The notes below the pieces were generated by a model. It worked only from the letters and a program-made list of their open reading frames with translations. It was not told the origin of the DNA and did not search any database. Source: Cyrtodaria siliqua (taxonomy: Eukaryota; Mollusca; Bivalvia; Adapedonta; Hiatellidae). From it: 64,000 nt of DNA. Below, one piece after another: positions 21,446 through 33,700 of the stretch. Each line of letters starts with the position of its first letter. Positions within the stretch are counted from its first letter, which is position 1. The position numbers were made by a program, and so were the translations under genes. The DNA lies in assembly GCA_037043455.1 (NCBI GenBank), contig JAWPHD010001222.1, forward strand, positions 186,001 through 250,000. The letters are read 5' to 3'.

Positions 21446-22500
21446 TAATTTACTCATATGTTGATTGACAAGAAACATAAGATAGGTTAGTATTTTATCA
21501 CAACAATATAGAATAATTATTAAGAGTAAAATATTTGGTTTACAAGTTAAATTTTACATGCGATCCGATATATCATATAAGTATTAATTTTAAGAGCTCT
21601 TCTCGGTCTTAGGCAGTGCCTAAAATTCATATTAATTTTTGAAATATAACAAATGTAAATTTCCGGAAGTGCAAAAATCCAAAACCTCAGCAGAGGGCAC
21701 CCTTAAGTGTAGTGTGTTAAAATTCACGTTTAATGCTCTTTTGAAATTTTTCGTATTGGCGAGCATCATGCAGTTACATAGAACGTCAGAATAAAAAAAA
21801 AACTGCATAGGAGCCAATTTATTAGGCTACCTTAAGTGAGAATGATGGAAACTGGGCTTGATGGAAACTGGCCCCCTACAGTAGGCCTATAACCAGTAGT
21901 AACTGTATACATCGAATAATTTGATGCCTACAGGCTACAGTAAACCTTAATATTTACCACCGTATTTGCTTCTCTGCAATTTTCATGATAGAATATTAGA
22001 ATAATCAATCAACAAAGCCAAACAGGCTAACAAACCATTCACCTGTTTTACCGGTAGGCAGGACTCTCCTGTGGAAGTCAAGGACGAAAAAACAACAACA
22101 ATTATACGGGTTCCCTGTTGTACATAGGAGAAATTGTACTTAACAGGAGACCAGTTTCCAGGGTAAACAACACTGCGTTTACATGATCCAGAGTATTGAA
22201 ATGTGGTGAAATCAAACATGAAATATTTCGCTACATATAGATAACTTATTTTAATTTGGCAAAGTTGAACAGAAATTTATTGTTCATAGTTTTGCGTACA
22301 TTATTGTTTTTTACATGTGAACTGAAGGTGTTTTTGTGTTGTTGTTTTTTTGTGTTTTTTTACATTTTCAAGATAAGATTGCAGTTTATTGTGAAAATTG
22401 ATCAGTGTATATAGACGCTTATGGTACCGTGACGAGAATGTTCATTTTAAACAGATTAAGGTAGGCTCTATTTTGCCGTTCTGTATTATGTGGTGATATT
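21446..22500. other. Intergenic, no gene seen
   Basis: AT-rich. Short open frames (for example minus strand 21983-22219) carry no family signature. No strong repeat was recognised. Confidence 0.45.
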
Positions 22501-22505
22501 CAGTA

Positions 22506-22580
22506 CCAGGTGGCCCTTATAGCTCAGTTTGTAGAGCACTTGCATAAAAAATGTGTACCAAGCACACTTTTCCCCATTGG
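22506..22580 (+). other. tRNA-like relic 1
   Basis: 'tatagctcagtttgtagagc' is a good D-arm/A-box region, but the anticodon stem is destroyed ('ttgcataaaaaatgtg') and no T-arm forms. It is followed by a spacer that partly resembles the one after the second tRNA-like unit ('cacacttttccccattggtt' versus 'cacactttttctccttgatt'). Probably a tRNA-derived retroposon head. Confidence 0.55.
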
Positions 22581-22728
22581 TTTACTTCTAATTTCTTTGG
22601 CAACGAGGATAATTCGGGGATCTTCGGTGAATGCAGGATTGCGAAACCGGGGGTGGGGGTGCTGAAAGACTCGAAGAGCTTGGTCATCTCTTAAAAGTTA
22701 TAAGGTGGAGTATCGGAGTGATACCCTT

Positions 22729-22800
22729 TAGCCTGGTTAGCTCAGTTGGCAGAGCACTCGCCATGTAAGCGAGGGATACAGTGTTGGTTTCCAGCCACAC
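22729..22800 (+). other. tRNA-Thr(TGT)-like relic 2
   Basis: A D-arm 'ggttagctcagttggcagagc' and a perfect five-pair anticodon stem, 'ctcgc' with 'gcgag', enclosing the loop 'catgtaa' (anticodon TGT). The T-arm is poor ('gttggtttccagcc' instead of 'ggttcgaatcc') and the acceptor stem does not pair well. A tRNA pseudogene or SINE head is more likely than a functional gene. Confidence 0.55.
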
Positions 22801-23424
22801 TTTTTCTCCTTGATTTACTTCATGTGTCCCATACTACATACGTTGTCGCCTACAGTACCTGTGTAAAAAAACTAGTCTATGAGTTTTAGGAGCATTCTGA
22901 TGAAGGTATATCATACAAGGATCATTAAGTATTCAGAGCTGTAGATAATTTTTGACTGCAGTGAGTACGTACTCATCAAAATGAATGAGTAACCAGGAAC
23001 TTGTTCAGAGTAAACAAATACAAAAGAAACATTGCACAAACTTAATATTAGATACTTGCTGGGAACAATTTTAATCATGTAAATAAATATGGAATAAACT
23101 GTCCCACAGGACATGGATATACAGGTACCCTGGATTTGAAACTGCCTATAGGCCCCTTTTAATTCTCGATTTATCCAATGAGTTGATGCTGACATAGAAC
23201 TGAACGTACTACTACGCGATTTCAAATATCGAGCTAAGTTATTTAAATATGCATGTATTGTTTTTAATTTATTGAAAAAATTATGGAATTCATAATAGTA
23301 CTTGGATTTTACATGCCGATACAGACACGTCGACCTTACTGTATATTAGGTACCGAATGGTGTGAATTAGAAGGCCAGGCGTACAATATGGAACAATATT
23401 CCACTAAATGAATATCCAGTTTAT

Positions 23425-23625
23425 ATTGAACCACATACCGTATGTGAAACTTTTTAACTTTAATAAACGAAATAAATAAGATGACCGTATGTGAACTTTC
23501 ACATACGGTCATCTTATTTATTTCGTTTATTAAAGTTTTCACATACGGTCATCTTATTTATTTCGTTTATTAAAGTTAAAAAGTTTCACATACGGTCATC
23601 TTATTTATTTCGTTTATTAAAGTTA
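23425..23625. repeat. Inverted plus direct copies of a 45-50-bp unit
   Basis: 'tttcacatacggtcatctta' followed by 'tttatttcgtttattaaagt' occurs three times directly (from about 23497, 23539 and 23582). It occurs once inverted immediately before (about 23444-23495), so the first two form a near-perfect 45-bp-arm palindrome. A loose partial copy 'tttcacatacggtcaa' is at 23968. Confidence 0.85.
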
Positions 23626-24759
23626 AAAGAGAAGTCACTTTATAGAATAAAGAATAATCTCTCAGCTAGCTTAAATTTCGCAAAAGAAACAAATCGGCAA
23701 CAATCTGAATATATATATATATATTAACAATTTGCCGTGTCACGTCACTCGCAGTTTCGAATTATAACGGATAAACGAACGGATATTTTGTTATTTAGTT
23801 AGTTTTTAGTAATGCTAAAACAGAGATCACTTTATAGAAGAAAAAATTAGCTCTTAACGTGTCTTTGAATTAGCCAGCTTACTTAAAAACTTTTCACAAA
23901 AAAAAATCAGCAACGATATCTATATATTATAATTTTTTTAATATGCCGAGTCAACTCAGTGTTGCAGTTTCACATACGGTCAAAGGAACGTATTTTTTTT
24001 TGTTGTTTAGTTCGTTTTTAGTAAAGCTAAAACAAAATCACTGTATAGAATACGGAATTGTCTTTCAACTCGTCTTTGAAATAACCAGCTATCTTAAATA
24101 ATTTTCCCAAAACAAATAAATTAACAACGATATGTATACTAGGTTTTCTTAGATTTAATAAATTGTAAGACGGTGCATAACTTAGTGCAACGCGCATGCG
24201 CAAAAAACGCTTACCTGTATGTGCAAGTATTCATGAGTAAATTAATATTCGGCAGATAAATTGGATTTACGATATGTTTCGAATCCAGAGTATGTAGATC
24301 TATGCACAGGACAATTCATACAAATATATTGCTCATGATCTTTAAAGGTTTAGACTATTTGTAGTCAGTTGATGATTAATGATACTCATAATTTAAAAAA
24401 AAAATTAGGGGTTTTGTGAAATTAAGTATTCATGAGTAAAAAACTAAAAAACTCAGCTTATCTACAGCTATGACTGTATTCTGGAAGCTTGCATCACCTC
24501 CTGTGGATATATTGTGGATATATGTCATCTCCAGGATCACATTCGGGAGAGATCCTGCAGATATGGCATGTCCATTTGAGGGATGTAAAGGCTTTCAGAG
24601 GACATTACTCTAGTAGTACTTAATCCTATTACACGATCCTATATACGCGGTTGTCGGGTACCTCATAATGGGTATATGCCTGACAGCTGTGTATATAGCT
24701 ATGGCATTTGTCGATATAAAAAAAGGGGAAATGGCAAAATTGTGCATTAAGTTGTGAAC

Positions 24760-24793
24760 ATGAACAGATATGAAAATCCATCCTTCATTGACA
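24760..24793 (+). CDS. ENDOV: ENDOV exon 1 (start codon, tentative)
   Basis: ATG at 24760 opens 'MNRYENPSFID' and is followed by the donor 'gtaagg', leaving one base. That phase fits only the acceptor at 24944-24945. The intron is short (152 bp) and exon 2 has no in-frame ATG, so an upstream start exon is required. This is the best local candidate, but a more distant exon cannot be excluded. Confidence 0.5.
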
Positions 24794-27700
24794 GTAAGGC
24801 CAAAACAAAAAAGGTTTTGCTTCCTGTAACCAGACTGACTGGCAGCCCATTACAGAAAACATTTGAATGCTCTATCTTCAAGTTATATGGTTGAAAGCTG
24901 TATTTTTACTGTTTTACAGATGCCTGTTCGTTTCCCCTATCACAGATGTAAAGCATGCTGATGATAATTTGTCTGAAGATAAAGTAAAACAGAAATGGGA
25001 AAGGTAAGCAACATGTGATAGTTGTGTTATAGATAAGTATGGTACACTCCCTGGTTGTGAGTTTAATCCAGTTGGCACATAGATTAGTATACACCCTAGT
25101 TGTGAGATTAATCAAGTTCGAACGTAGATTAGTACACTCCCAGGTTGTGAGTTTAATCCAGTTGGGACATAGATTAGTACTCACCCTTGTGAGATTAATC
25201 AAGTTGGGAGATAGATTAGTACGCTCCCTGGTTGTGAGTTTAATCCAGTTGGGACATAGATTAATACACTCTCCAGTTGTGAGTTTAATGAAGTTGGGAT
25301 ATAAATTAGTACACATCCTGGTTGTTAGTTTAATCAAGTTGGGACATAGATTAGTACACTCTCCATTTGTGAGTTTAATGAAGTTGGGACGTAGATTAGT
25401 ACAGACTCTGGTTGTTAGTTTAATCAAGTTGGGACATAGATTAGTACACACCCTGGTTGTTAGTTTAATCAAGTTGGGCAATAGATTAGTACACTCTCCA
25501 TTTGTGAGTTTAATCAAGTTGGGACAGATTAGTACACTCTCCAGTTGTGAGTTTATTCAAGTTGGGACATAAATTAGTACATGTGTACTCTAGTTGTGAT
25601 TTTAATCAAGTAGGGACATAGATTAGTACACTCTCCATTTGTGAGTTTAATCAAGTTGGGACATAGATTCCCAGTAGTGAGATTAATCAAGTTGGGACAT
25701 AGATTAGTACACTCTCCATTTGTGAGTAATGAAGTCGGGATGTAGATTAGTACACACCCTGGTTGTTAGTTTAATTAAGTTGGGACATAGATTAGTACAC
25801 ACTCTAGTTGTGAGTTTAATCAAGTTGGGACATAGATTAGAACACTCTCCAGTTGTGAGTTTAATCAAGTTGGGACACAGATTAGTACACACCCTGGTTT
25901 TTGAGTTTAATCAAGTAGGGACATATATATAAGTACATTCTGTAGTTGTTAGTTTAATCAAGTTGACACATAGATTAGTACACTCTCCAGTTGTGAGTTT
26001 AATCAAGTTGGGACACAGATTAGTACACACCCTTGTTGTGAGTTTGATCAAGTTGGGACACAGATTAGTACACACTTATTATATTATTATATCAGAAAAC
26101 AAGAAGAACTAAAGAAAAAAGTTGTCCTGGATGACACACGCACATTACAGAAGATGGTCGAAATGGCATCTACAGATGAGGCCGCAGTTGATGATACTAA
26201 AATATCAGATGGTAGTATCTTTTATCCCTTAACCCACTAAGCACGACTACATGTATAATAGCCTTTGCCTCCATTGTAAACCCGGATCAATTTACAATGT
26301 CTGGCTGCTGATCAGTCATTTTTCCCGAAACACCTCTTTTCGCATAAATGGAATGATCTTAATTCAAAGAAAGAACAGTCCATAATGTATGTAGCGGGTT
26401 ACTGCATGCATGATAATGCTCGCCAAATAAGAAAAACAGAAACTGAGCATTAATCATTTTATTTTAATACACTAAATCATACCATGGACATAATAATAAA
26501 TTCTGTTATTATATCCCCGCTTTCACAAATTAATGTGGGGCTATATAGGAATCGCGTGGTCCGTAGTGTCACATAACACTTTTTAGCTCGACTTTTTCGA
26601 AGAAAAAAAAGAGCTATTGTCCTCACTTGATCGTCATTGTCTGCGTCCGGGTTAAAGTTTGTATGTAAGCTTGTATCTCCCAAACCACATTACATAATGG
26701 ATTGAAACTTCACACATGTATTCAGCATCATTAATTGACACCACGGAGTCAGGTGGTATAACTCTTGCTTTTATTTTGACAGAATTATGGCCCTTTTCAT
26801 ACTTAGAAAACTTGGTTAAAGTTTGTATGTAAGCCTGTATCTCCCAAACCACTTTACACAATGGATTGAAACTTCACACATGTACTCAGCATCATAAGAT
26901 GACACCACAGAGTCAGGTGACATAACTCCTGCTTTTATTTTGACATAATTATGGCCCCTTTCATATTTAGAAAACTTGGTTAAGTGTATGTAAGCTTGTA
27001 TCTCGCAAAGAACTTAACATAATAGATTAAATCTCCACACATGCATTGGGCACCATAATACATCACCACAGAGCCAGGTTCTATAATTCTTGCATCTATT
27101 TAAACAAAATTATGGCCCCTTTTATACTTAAGAAATTTGGTTAAAGTTGTATGTAAATTTGTATCTCGCAAAGTACTTTACATAATGGATTAAAACTTCA
27201 CGCATGCATTCAGCATCATTAGACAACACCACAGAGCCAGATTCTATAACTCTTGCTTTTAATTTAACAAATTTATGGCCTATTTTATTCCTTGAAAATT
27301 TGGTTAAGTTTGTATGTAAGCTTACATCTCCAAAAGTACTTTACATAATCATAATGGATTGAAACTTCACACATGTATTTGGCATCTTGTACATGTTGTA
27401 TAGCCCATGCTTTTATGGCATTATGGTCCATTTTATACTTAGAAATATTGATTAAAGCTTGTATGTAATTGATGGAAAACTTGTTTATCAATTGTAATTT
27501 CACCTAATTTGAGCGTCTGCACCGTTGGCGGTACTCTTGTTTATTATTAGCATTTCTCAAACAGTTTTGAATGGGTTGTACCCAAACTTTATATACTTAT
27601 AACAACTGATGACCTTATGTCTCTCTACATCACCCATGGTTGACAGGGGCGTAGCGTGACCAACATCTCAATTACTCAAGGGGATAGGTGCGGGAGGGGG

Positions 27701-30700
27701 TTGTCCTTGTTTAAAAAAATAAACGCTCATACGTGACTTCTGGTGCTTTTTAGGGTCAACATGTACCCCACCTTAGGCTCACCTTTTTATTGCATTTTTC
27801 GAGTTTTTCGAGTTTTTATTTTTTGAGCCTTCGTTTGAAAAGTTTACTCACGTGAGTAAATGAGTATGGCACGCTACGCGCCTGATTGATTGTCTAATTT
27901 ATTACAAAATGATGACCCTTTGTTGGACTTGATAAAAAAAGCGGACAGACTAATAATGTACTAACTTTCTTTTTTTAACGTAACCCAATCATACATTTCT
28001 GTTTGTTTGGCTTTACCAGGTGCAGACTACTTAATAGGGGGCGTGGACATATCATTTGTGAAGGGAGACGATGTGAATGCCTGCGTTGCTCTCGTTGTCA
28101 TCTCTTATCCTGAGTTAAAGGTAGGAACTTTCGGATCTAATATATCAAAGTCAGCAGTATCAGTGTTACAATTAGAATCAGTGTCCTGCAAGTCCTCCCA
28201 CCACTACTACACAAAATTAAAAACTTAATACTTTTTAAGGATTTTAGCCACGTTATCTTTTAATGGTTTGTTGAACATATAAACATGTCTTTAAAGGGAG
28301 TGTAGCCACAAAGCCAAACAAGCTTTATTGTTTATGAAACAACTTACGACAATTTTGATTGTAAGTTAATTTCTTAAGTTAAATGTTAGACTTATCGTAA
28401 GATGTTTAATAAAACGGGGCCCAGTAGAGATACGGAAGCCTCCATTTTGAGAGCTATGACGTTATAAATCTAAATGATCATATATAGAATATTTATGAAT
28501 ATGATAATTTATTGATATAATATATAGTTTTTTTTACTGTAACTGTATGACAAATATGTATACTTAATGGTAGTAATGCATTATATGACCAGTAAAGGAG
28601 TTTGCATTCATTTGCAGTGATTTTCTTTGCTTTGAATTACATATATACTTATCAATATCCCATATATGAAAATTTAGAACTATGGCGTCGTAGTTCTCAA
28701 AATGGCGGCTCAGATATCCATTTTAAAAACAACCTTCAAATGGTCATATCTTCTTTGTTTATCATCCGATTTTGATAATTCTTTCAACTTTTCCCTAGCT
28801 TCTCAGACTCTAAATAGTAATGAATGTTTGTCTGTGTGGCTGTATAAATAAAGAGCAAGATAAAAACATATCGCAAAGAGCCCTCCACATGTATCTGAAA
28901 CCTTCTTTTTGGGTGAGTCTGTGACAGTATTAAACTGCCATCTTTATGTCAGTCTGTATTATTACTTTGATGTGCGGGTTTTAGTGTTATGAAAGTGTAA
29001 GCTTGTTTGACAATTTTTTGTCTTTGCAAAGATCATCAGCTGAGTGATTCAGGGCCATTTTGGCTCTCTTGTTTAACTTCTATTTCTTGCAATGTGTAGG
29101 CAGCTGCGTACTTTGCGTACAGGTAGCTACGCCCCTGCCACGTATAAGCTGTTCGGGTATTAGTGTTAGGTATTGTTATTTATAATTTATATTTCATACA
29201 GCCAGTGCACGAGGAATACCAGATGATAAAACTAACAGCACCCTATATACCTGGTTTCCTGGGGTTCAGGGAAGTGCCATTTATTGCTTCCCTATTTGAC
29301 AAGTTACGGAAGGAACACCCTCAGTATGTACCAGCGGTCGTGATGGTCGATGGAAACGGGATCCTTCATCCTAAAGGTAATTTCTGTTGTTTTTTTGGCA
29401 AGTGTATGTGAGAGAACTCCTCATAGTTACTGACACTTGAAAAGTGTCACATAACTTTTGGAAAATTAAGTGTTGAACATCTAAGTAAATGGGAATTAGT
29501 TATTTTTCTCTGATTCTACTTCTAAGTTACAGTTTTCGCATCAGGTTGACAGAATACATACATCACTTTTTTATTTTTATAAGAGCCATTTTAGTCAGTC
29601 GAGCATCCTTCGAGCCCTTTTTGGCCTCTTGTTCAAATATAATCCAACATCAAAAATGCAAATACATAAAAGGCATGAAAAATTACAGTGTCATTGTAAC
29701 GTTCTTCAAATTCATATATACTCGGTAAAAAATGTTTTGGACCAGGGTATATAAAGTCATATAAAAATAAAACTAGTTAACAGAATTTAAGTATCTTTTT
29801 TTAGTAACCAAGGTCTACCCTACCCGGTTAATTTGGTACCAAAAACATTAAATTCCAAACAAGATTTGATTTTAAAGGGACACATGGCAATGTTGAGTTT
29901 TATTCAAACATTAAAATTTGCTCCTCTATTTAGTTATCCTGCGTCATTTTGACATTAAAACTGCTTGCATATAATTAAATAAAAAATTGAGATTTCAATT
30001 TTCTTCACTATTTCACCAAATTTTTAAACATATTATTGATGCACTATTATAAAAAGTTAGTAATATGTAAAAATAATTTGCTTTGAACTATTCTAACAAT
30101 TACTATTAATGATTGAACAAATGCAAGTGAAGAGAAAAAGTAACGGGACGCCGTGAGTTTTTAAAAAATCAAGATTGCCATGTGTCCCTTTAAAAAAATA
30201 TCGCGAACACACAAAGGGTCTGTAAAAAAATGTTGCAATGTCCATAAAAAGTAACAGTTACGGACACATTCGAGTGACCAATAAAAAGATTATTATTTTT
30301 TCGCAAACTTTCATTGTAAACGATAATTATTGTTGATTGTTGATCTATTGTGAATTATCAACTGAGACAATAAGGGTTATGGTCGAATGTCATGGTTCAG
30401 TGATCAATGTACGGGTTCGAACACTGCCATGGTCCAAAACTTTTTTTACAGAGTATAGATGCAATTAAAGTAAAGCTTCATGTTACTAAATTGGATATGC
30501 ACAGCTGTTGTTTTAATTATAATTGCTTTAATATACAAGTCATTAAATAGGTGAGCCATTTTATAAAGATAGATTGAAATCTTGTAAGCTGACTGATCAA
30601 AGATAATCATTTTGGTTTATATCATTCGTTGACCCAGAGATGATTACTCATAGGAGAGACATTTAAAGTAATAGGCAGATTTTTAGCTCGACTATTCGAA

Positions 30701-33700
30701 GAATAAGACAGCTTATGTAATCACCCCGGCGTCGGCGTCCCACATCAGATTTCTTTAAAATGACAGCAATTTTGGATTAAAACTGATAAAAATAAAAAAT
30801 AAAAGTTCACACCCTGCCCCAAATTTTACTATAATTTGTATGAGATTCGAACAATAATTTTATATCGGCCCATGTTTCTATACCGCCCTGCCCCCCAACC
30901 CCACCCCCACATTGTTTTAGCCTTGTTTTCTGATGGTATATACTGGCTTTGTAATTTATTATTCTCTGAAAAATAGAATAGTCAAGCTGTGCTGTTCTCC
31001 GACAGCTTTTGCTTGTTTTAATAATACTTGATATATACCAGATATTACATATTAGGCGAGACATTTAGAACCTTTGATAGATGGAATTGACCATTAATTA
31101 TAATTGTTTATCACATAACCTGCGGTGTGGGAGTGTAATAAAGCCTTGATGTAGGATGTAGTTCCGTCGTTCAGTGGCATATAGAGAAGACCAAATGAAC
31201 GTTCAAAGTCATCATACAAATATATGACGTCTTCGACCGAAAACGTCATATAAAGGAACCTACAAGGGAAGTACAATAAAATGTGTTCCTTATGAGGCTT
31301 TTTTTTTGGATTTTTGTGTACTGATGCGTTAATTATAACTGTTTTTGTTCCAGAGTTTGGCTCAGCCTGTCAGTTAGGAGTAGAAATTGGCCTTCCCTGC
31401 ATTGGTGTAGCTAAAAAGTTGTTTCAAGTGGATGGGTTAGAAAAGGATGAAAATCATCAGAAGAAGGTATACATTATCACTACAAGCTCACCCCTCAACC
31501 ACATGGACATAAAATCATCTTCCTGTTAGACATTACCAATATTTCAAATAAATGACCTTAGCTTGACATTACCAATAGTTCAGATAGAAGGCTTTATCTA
31601 GACATTTCCAACATTTAAGATTGAAGGCTTTATATTGACCCCAATATTTCAGATAGACAGCCTTATCTTGACATTTAATACCAATAGTTCAGATAGAAGT
31701 CCTTATCTTGACATTACCAATATTTCAGATAAACAGCTTCATCTTGACATTACCAATATTTCAGATAGAAGGCATTATCTTGACATTACCAATATTTCAG
31801 ATAGAAGGCATTATCTTGACATTACCAATATTTCATATAGAAGGCCTTATCTTGACATTTAATACCAATAGTTCAGATAGAAGTCCTTACATTTAAGATG
31901 TAATGGTGTATAATGACATTACCAATATTTCAGATAGAAGGCCTTATCTTGACATTACCAATATTTCAGATAAACAGCTTCATCTTGACATTACCAATAT
32001 TTCAGATAGAAGGCATTATCTTGACATTACCAATATTTCATATAGAAGGCCTTATCTTGACATTACCAATATTTCAGATAGAAGGCCACGTAAACCGGGC
32101 AGTCCCGTGTATCGGTCTATCCTCCGAGCACATAAAAGAACCATAGGAATCTATTCGATAATAAGAGTAGGGCAGGTTCCCGGATTCCTATGTATCCTTC
32201 CCCTCTCTCTGGGGCGGCTCTAAATAACCTATACTGTGTTGATGAGCCGTTAAACAACATTCAGTTATCTTGACATTACCAATATTTCAGATAGAAGGCA
32301 TTATCTTGACATTACCAATATTTCAGATAGAAGGCTTTGTCTTGACATTTCCAATATTTCAGATAGAAAGCTTTATCTTGACATTACCCATAGTTCAGAT
32401 AGAAGGCTTTATCTTGACATTTCCAATATTTCAGATAGACAGCCTTATCTTGACATTACCCATAGTTCAGATAGAAGGCCTTATCTTGACATTACCAACA
32501 ATACAGATAAAAGGCTTTATCTTGACTTTACCAATAGTTCATATAGAAGGCCTTATCTTGACTTTACCAGTAGTTCAGATAGAAGGCCTTATCTTGACAT
32601 TGCCAACAATACAGATAAAAGGCTTTATCTTGACATTACGATTAGTTCATATAGAAGGCCTTATCTTGACACTACCAATAGTTCATATAGAAGGCCTTAT
32701 CTTGACTTTACCAGTAGTTCATATAGAAGGCCTTATCTTGACTTTACCAGTAGTTCATATAGAAGGCCTTATCTTGACTTTACCAACATTTCAGATAAAA
32801 GGCTTTATCTTGACATTACCAATAGTTCAGATAGAAGGCCTTATCTTGACATTACCAACATTACAGATAAAAGGCTGTATCTTGACATTACCAATAGTTC
32901 ATATAGAAGGCCTTATCTTGACTTTACCAGTAGTTCAGATAGAAGGCCTTATCTTGACATTACCAACAATACAGATAAAAGGCTTTATCTTGACATTACG
33001 ATTAGTTCATATAGAAGGCCTTATCTTGACACTACCAATAGTTCATATAGAAGGCCTTATCTTGACATTACCAATAGTTCACATAGAAGGCCTTATCTTG
33101 ACTTTACCAGTAGTTCATATAGAAGGCCTTATCTTGACTTTACCAGTAGTTCATATAGAAGGCCTTATCTTGACTTTACCAGTAGTTCATATAGAAGGCC
33201 TTATCTTGACTTTACCAGTAGTTCATATAGAAGGCCTTATCTTGACATTACCAATAGTTCATATAGAAGGCCTTATCTTGACTTTACCAGTAGTTCATAT
33301 AGAAGGCCTTATCTTGACTTTACCAGTAGTTCATATAGAAGGCCTTATCTTGACTTTACCAGTAGTTCATATAGAAGGCCTTATCTTGACTTTACCAACA
33401 TTTCAGATAAAAGGCTTTATCTTGACATTACCAATAGTTCATATAGAAGGTCTTATCTTGACTTTACCAGTAGTTCAGATAAAAGGCTTTATCTTGACAT
33501 TACCAATAGTTCATATAGAAGGCCTTATCTTGACTTTACCAGTAGTTCATATAGAAGGCCTTATCTTGACTTTACGAGTAGTTCATATATAAGGCCTTAT
33601 CTTGACATTACCAATAGTTCATATAGAAGGCCTTATCTTGACTTTACCAGTAGTTCATATAGAAGGCCTTATCTTGACTTTACCAGTAGTTCATATAGAA

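Noticed and set aside
24906..25932. Overlapping open frames on both strands with 'LIKLTTRVCTNL' type repeats
   Set aside because: By-products of the 45-bp minisatellite in ENDOV intron 2.
27646..29141. A single 1.5-kb transposon spanning ENDOV exon 4, from similar 'ggggcgtagc' ends
   Set aside because: The left terminus already has its own inverted partner at 27870-27887, so two separate short elements are more likely than one carrying an ENDOV exon.
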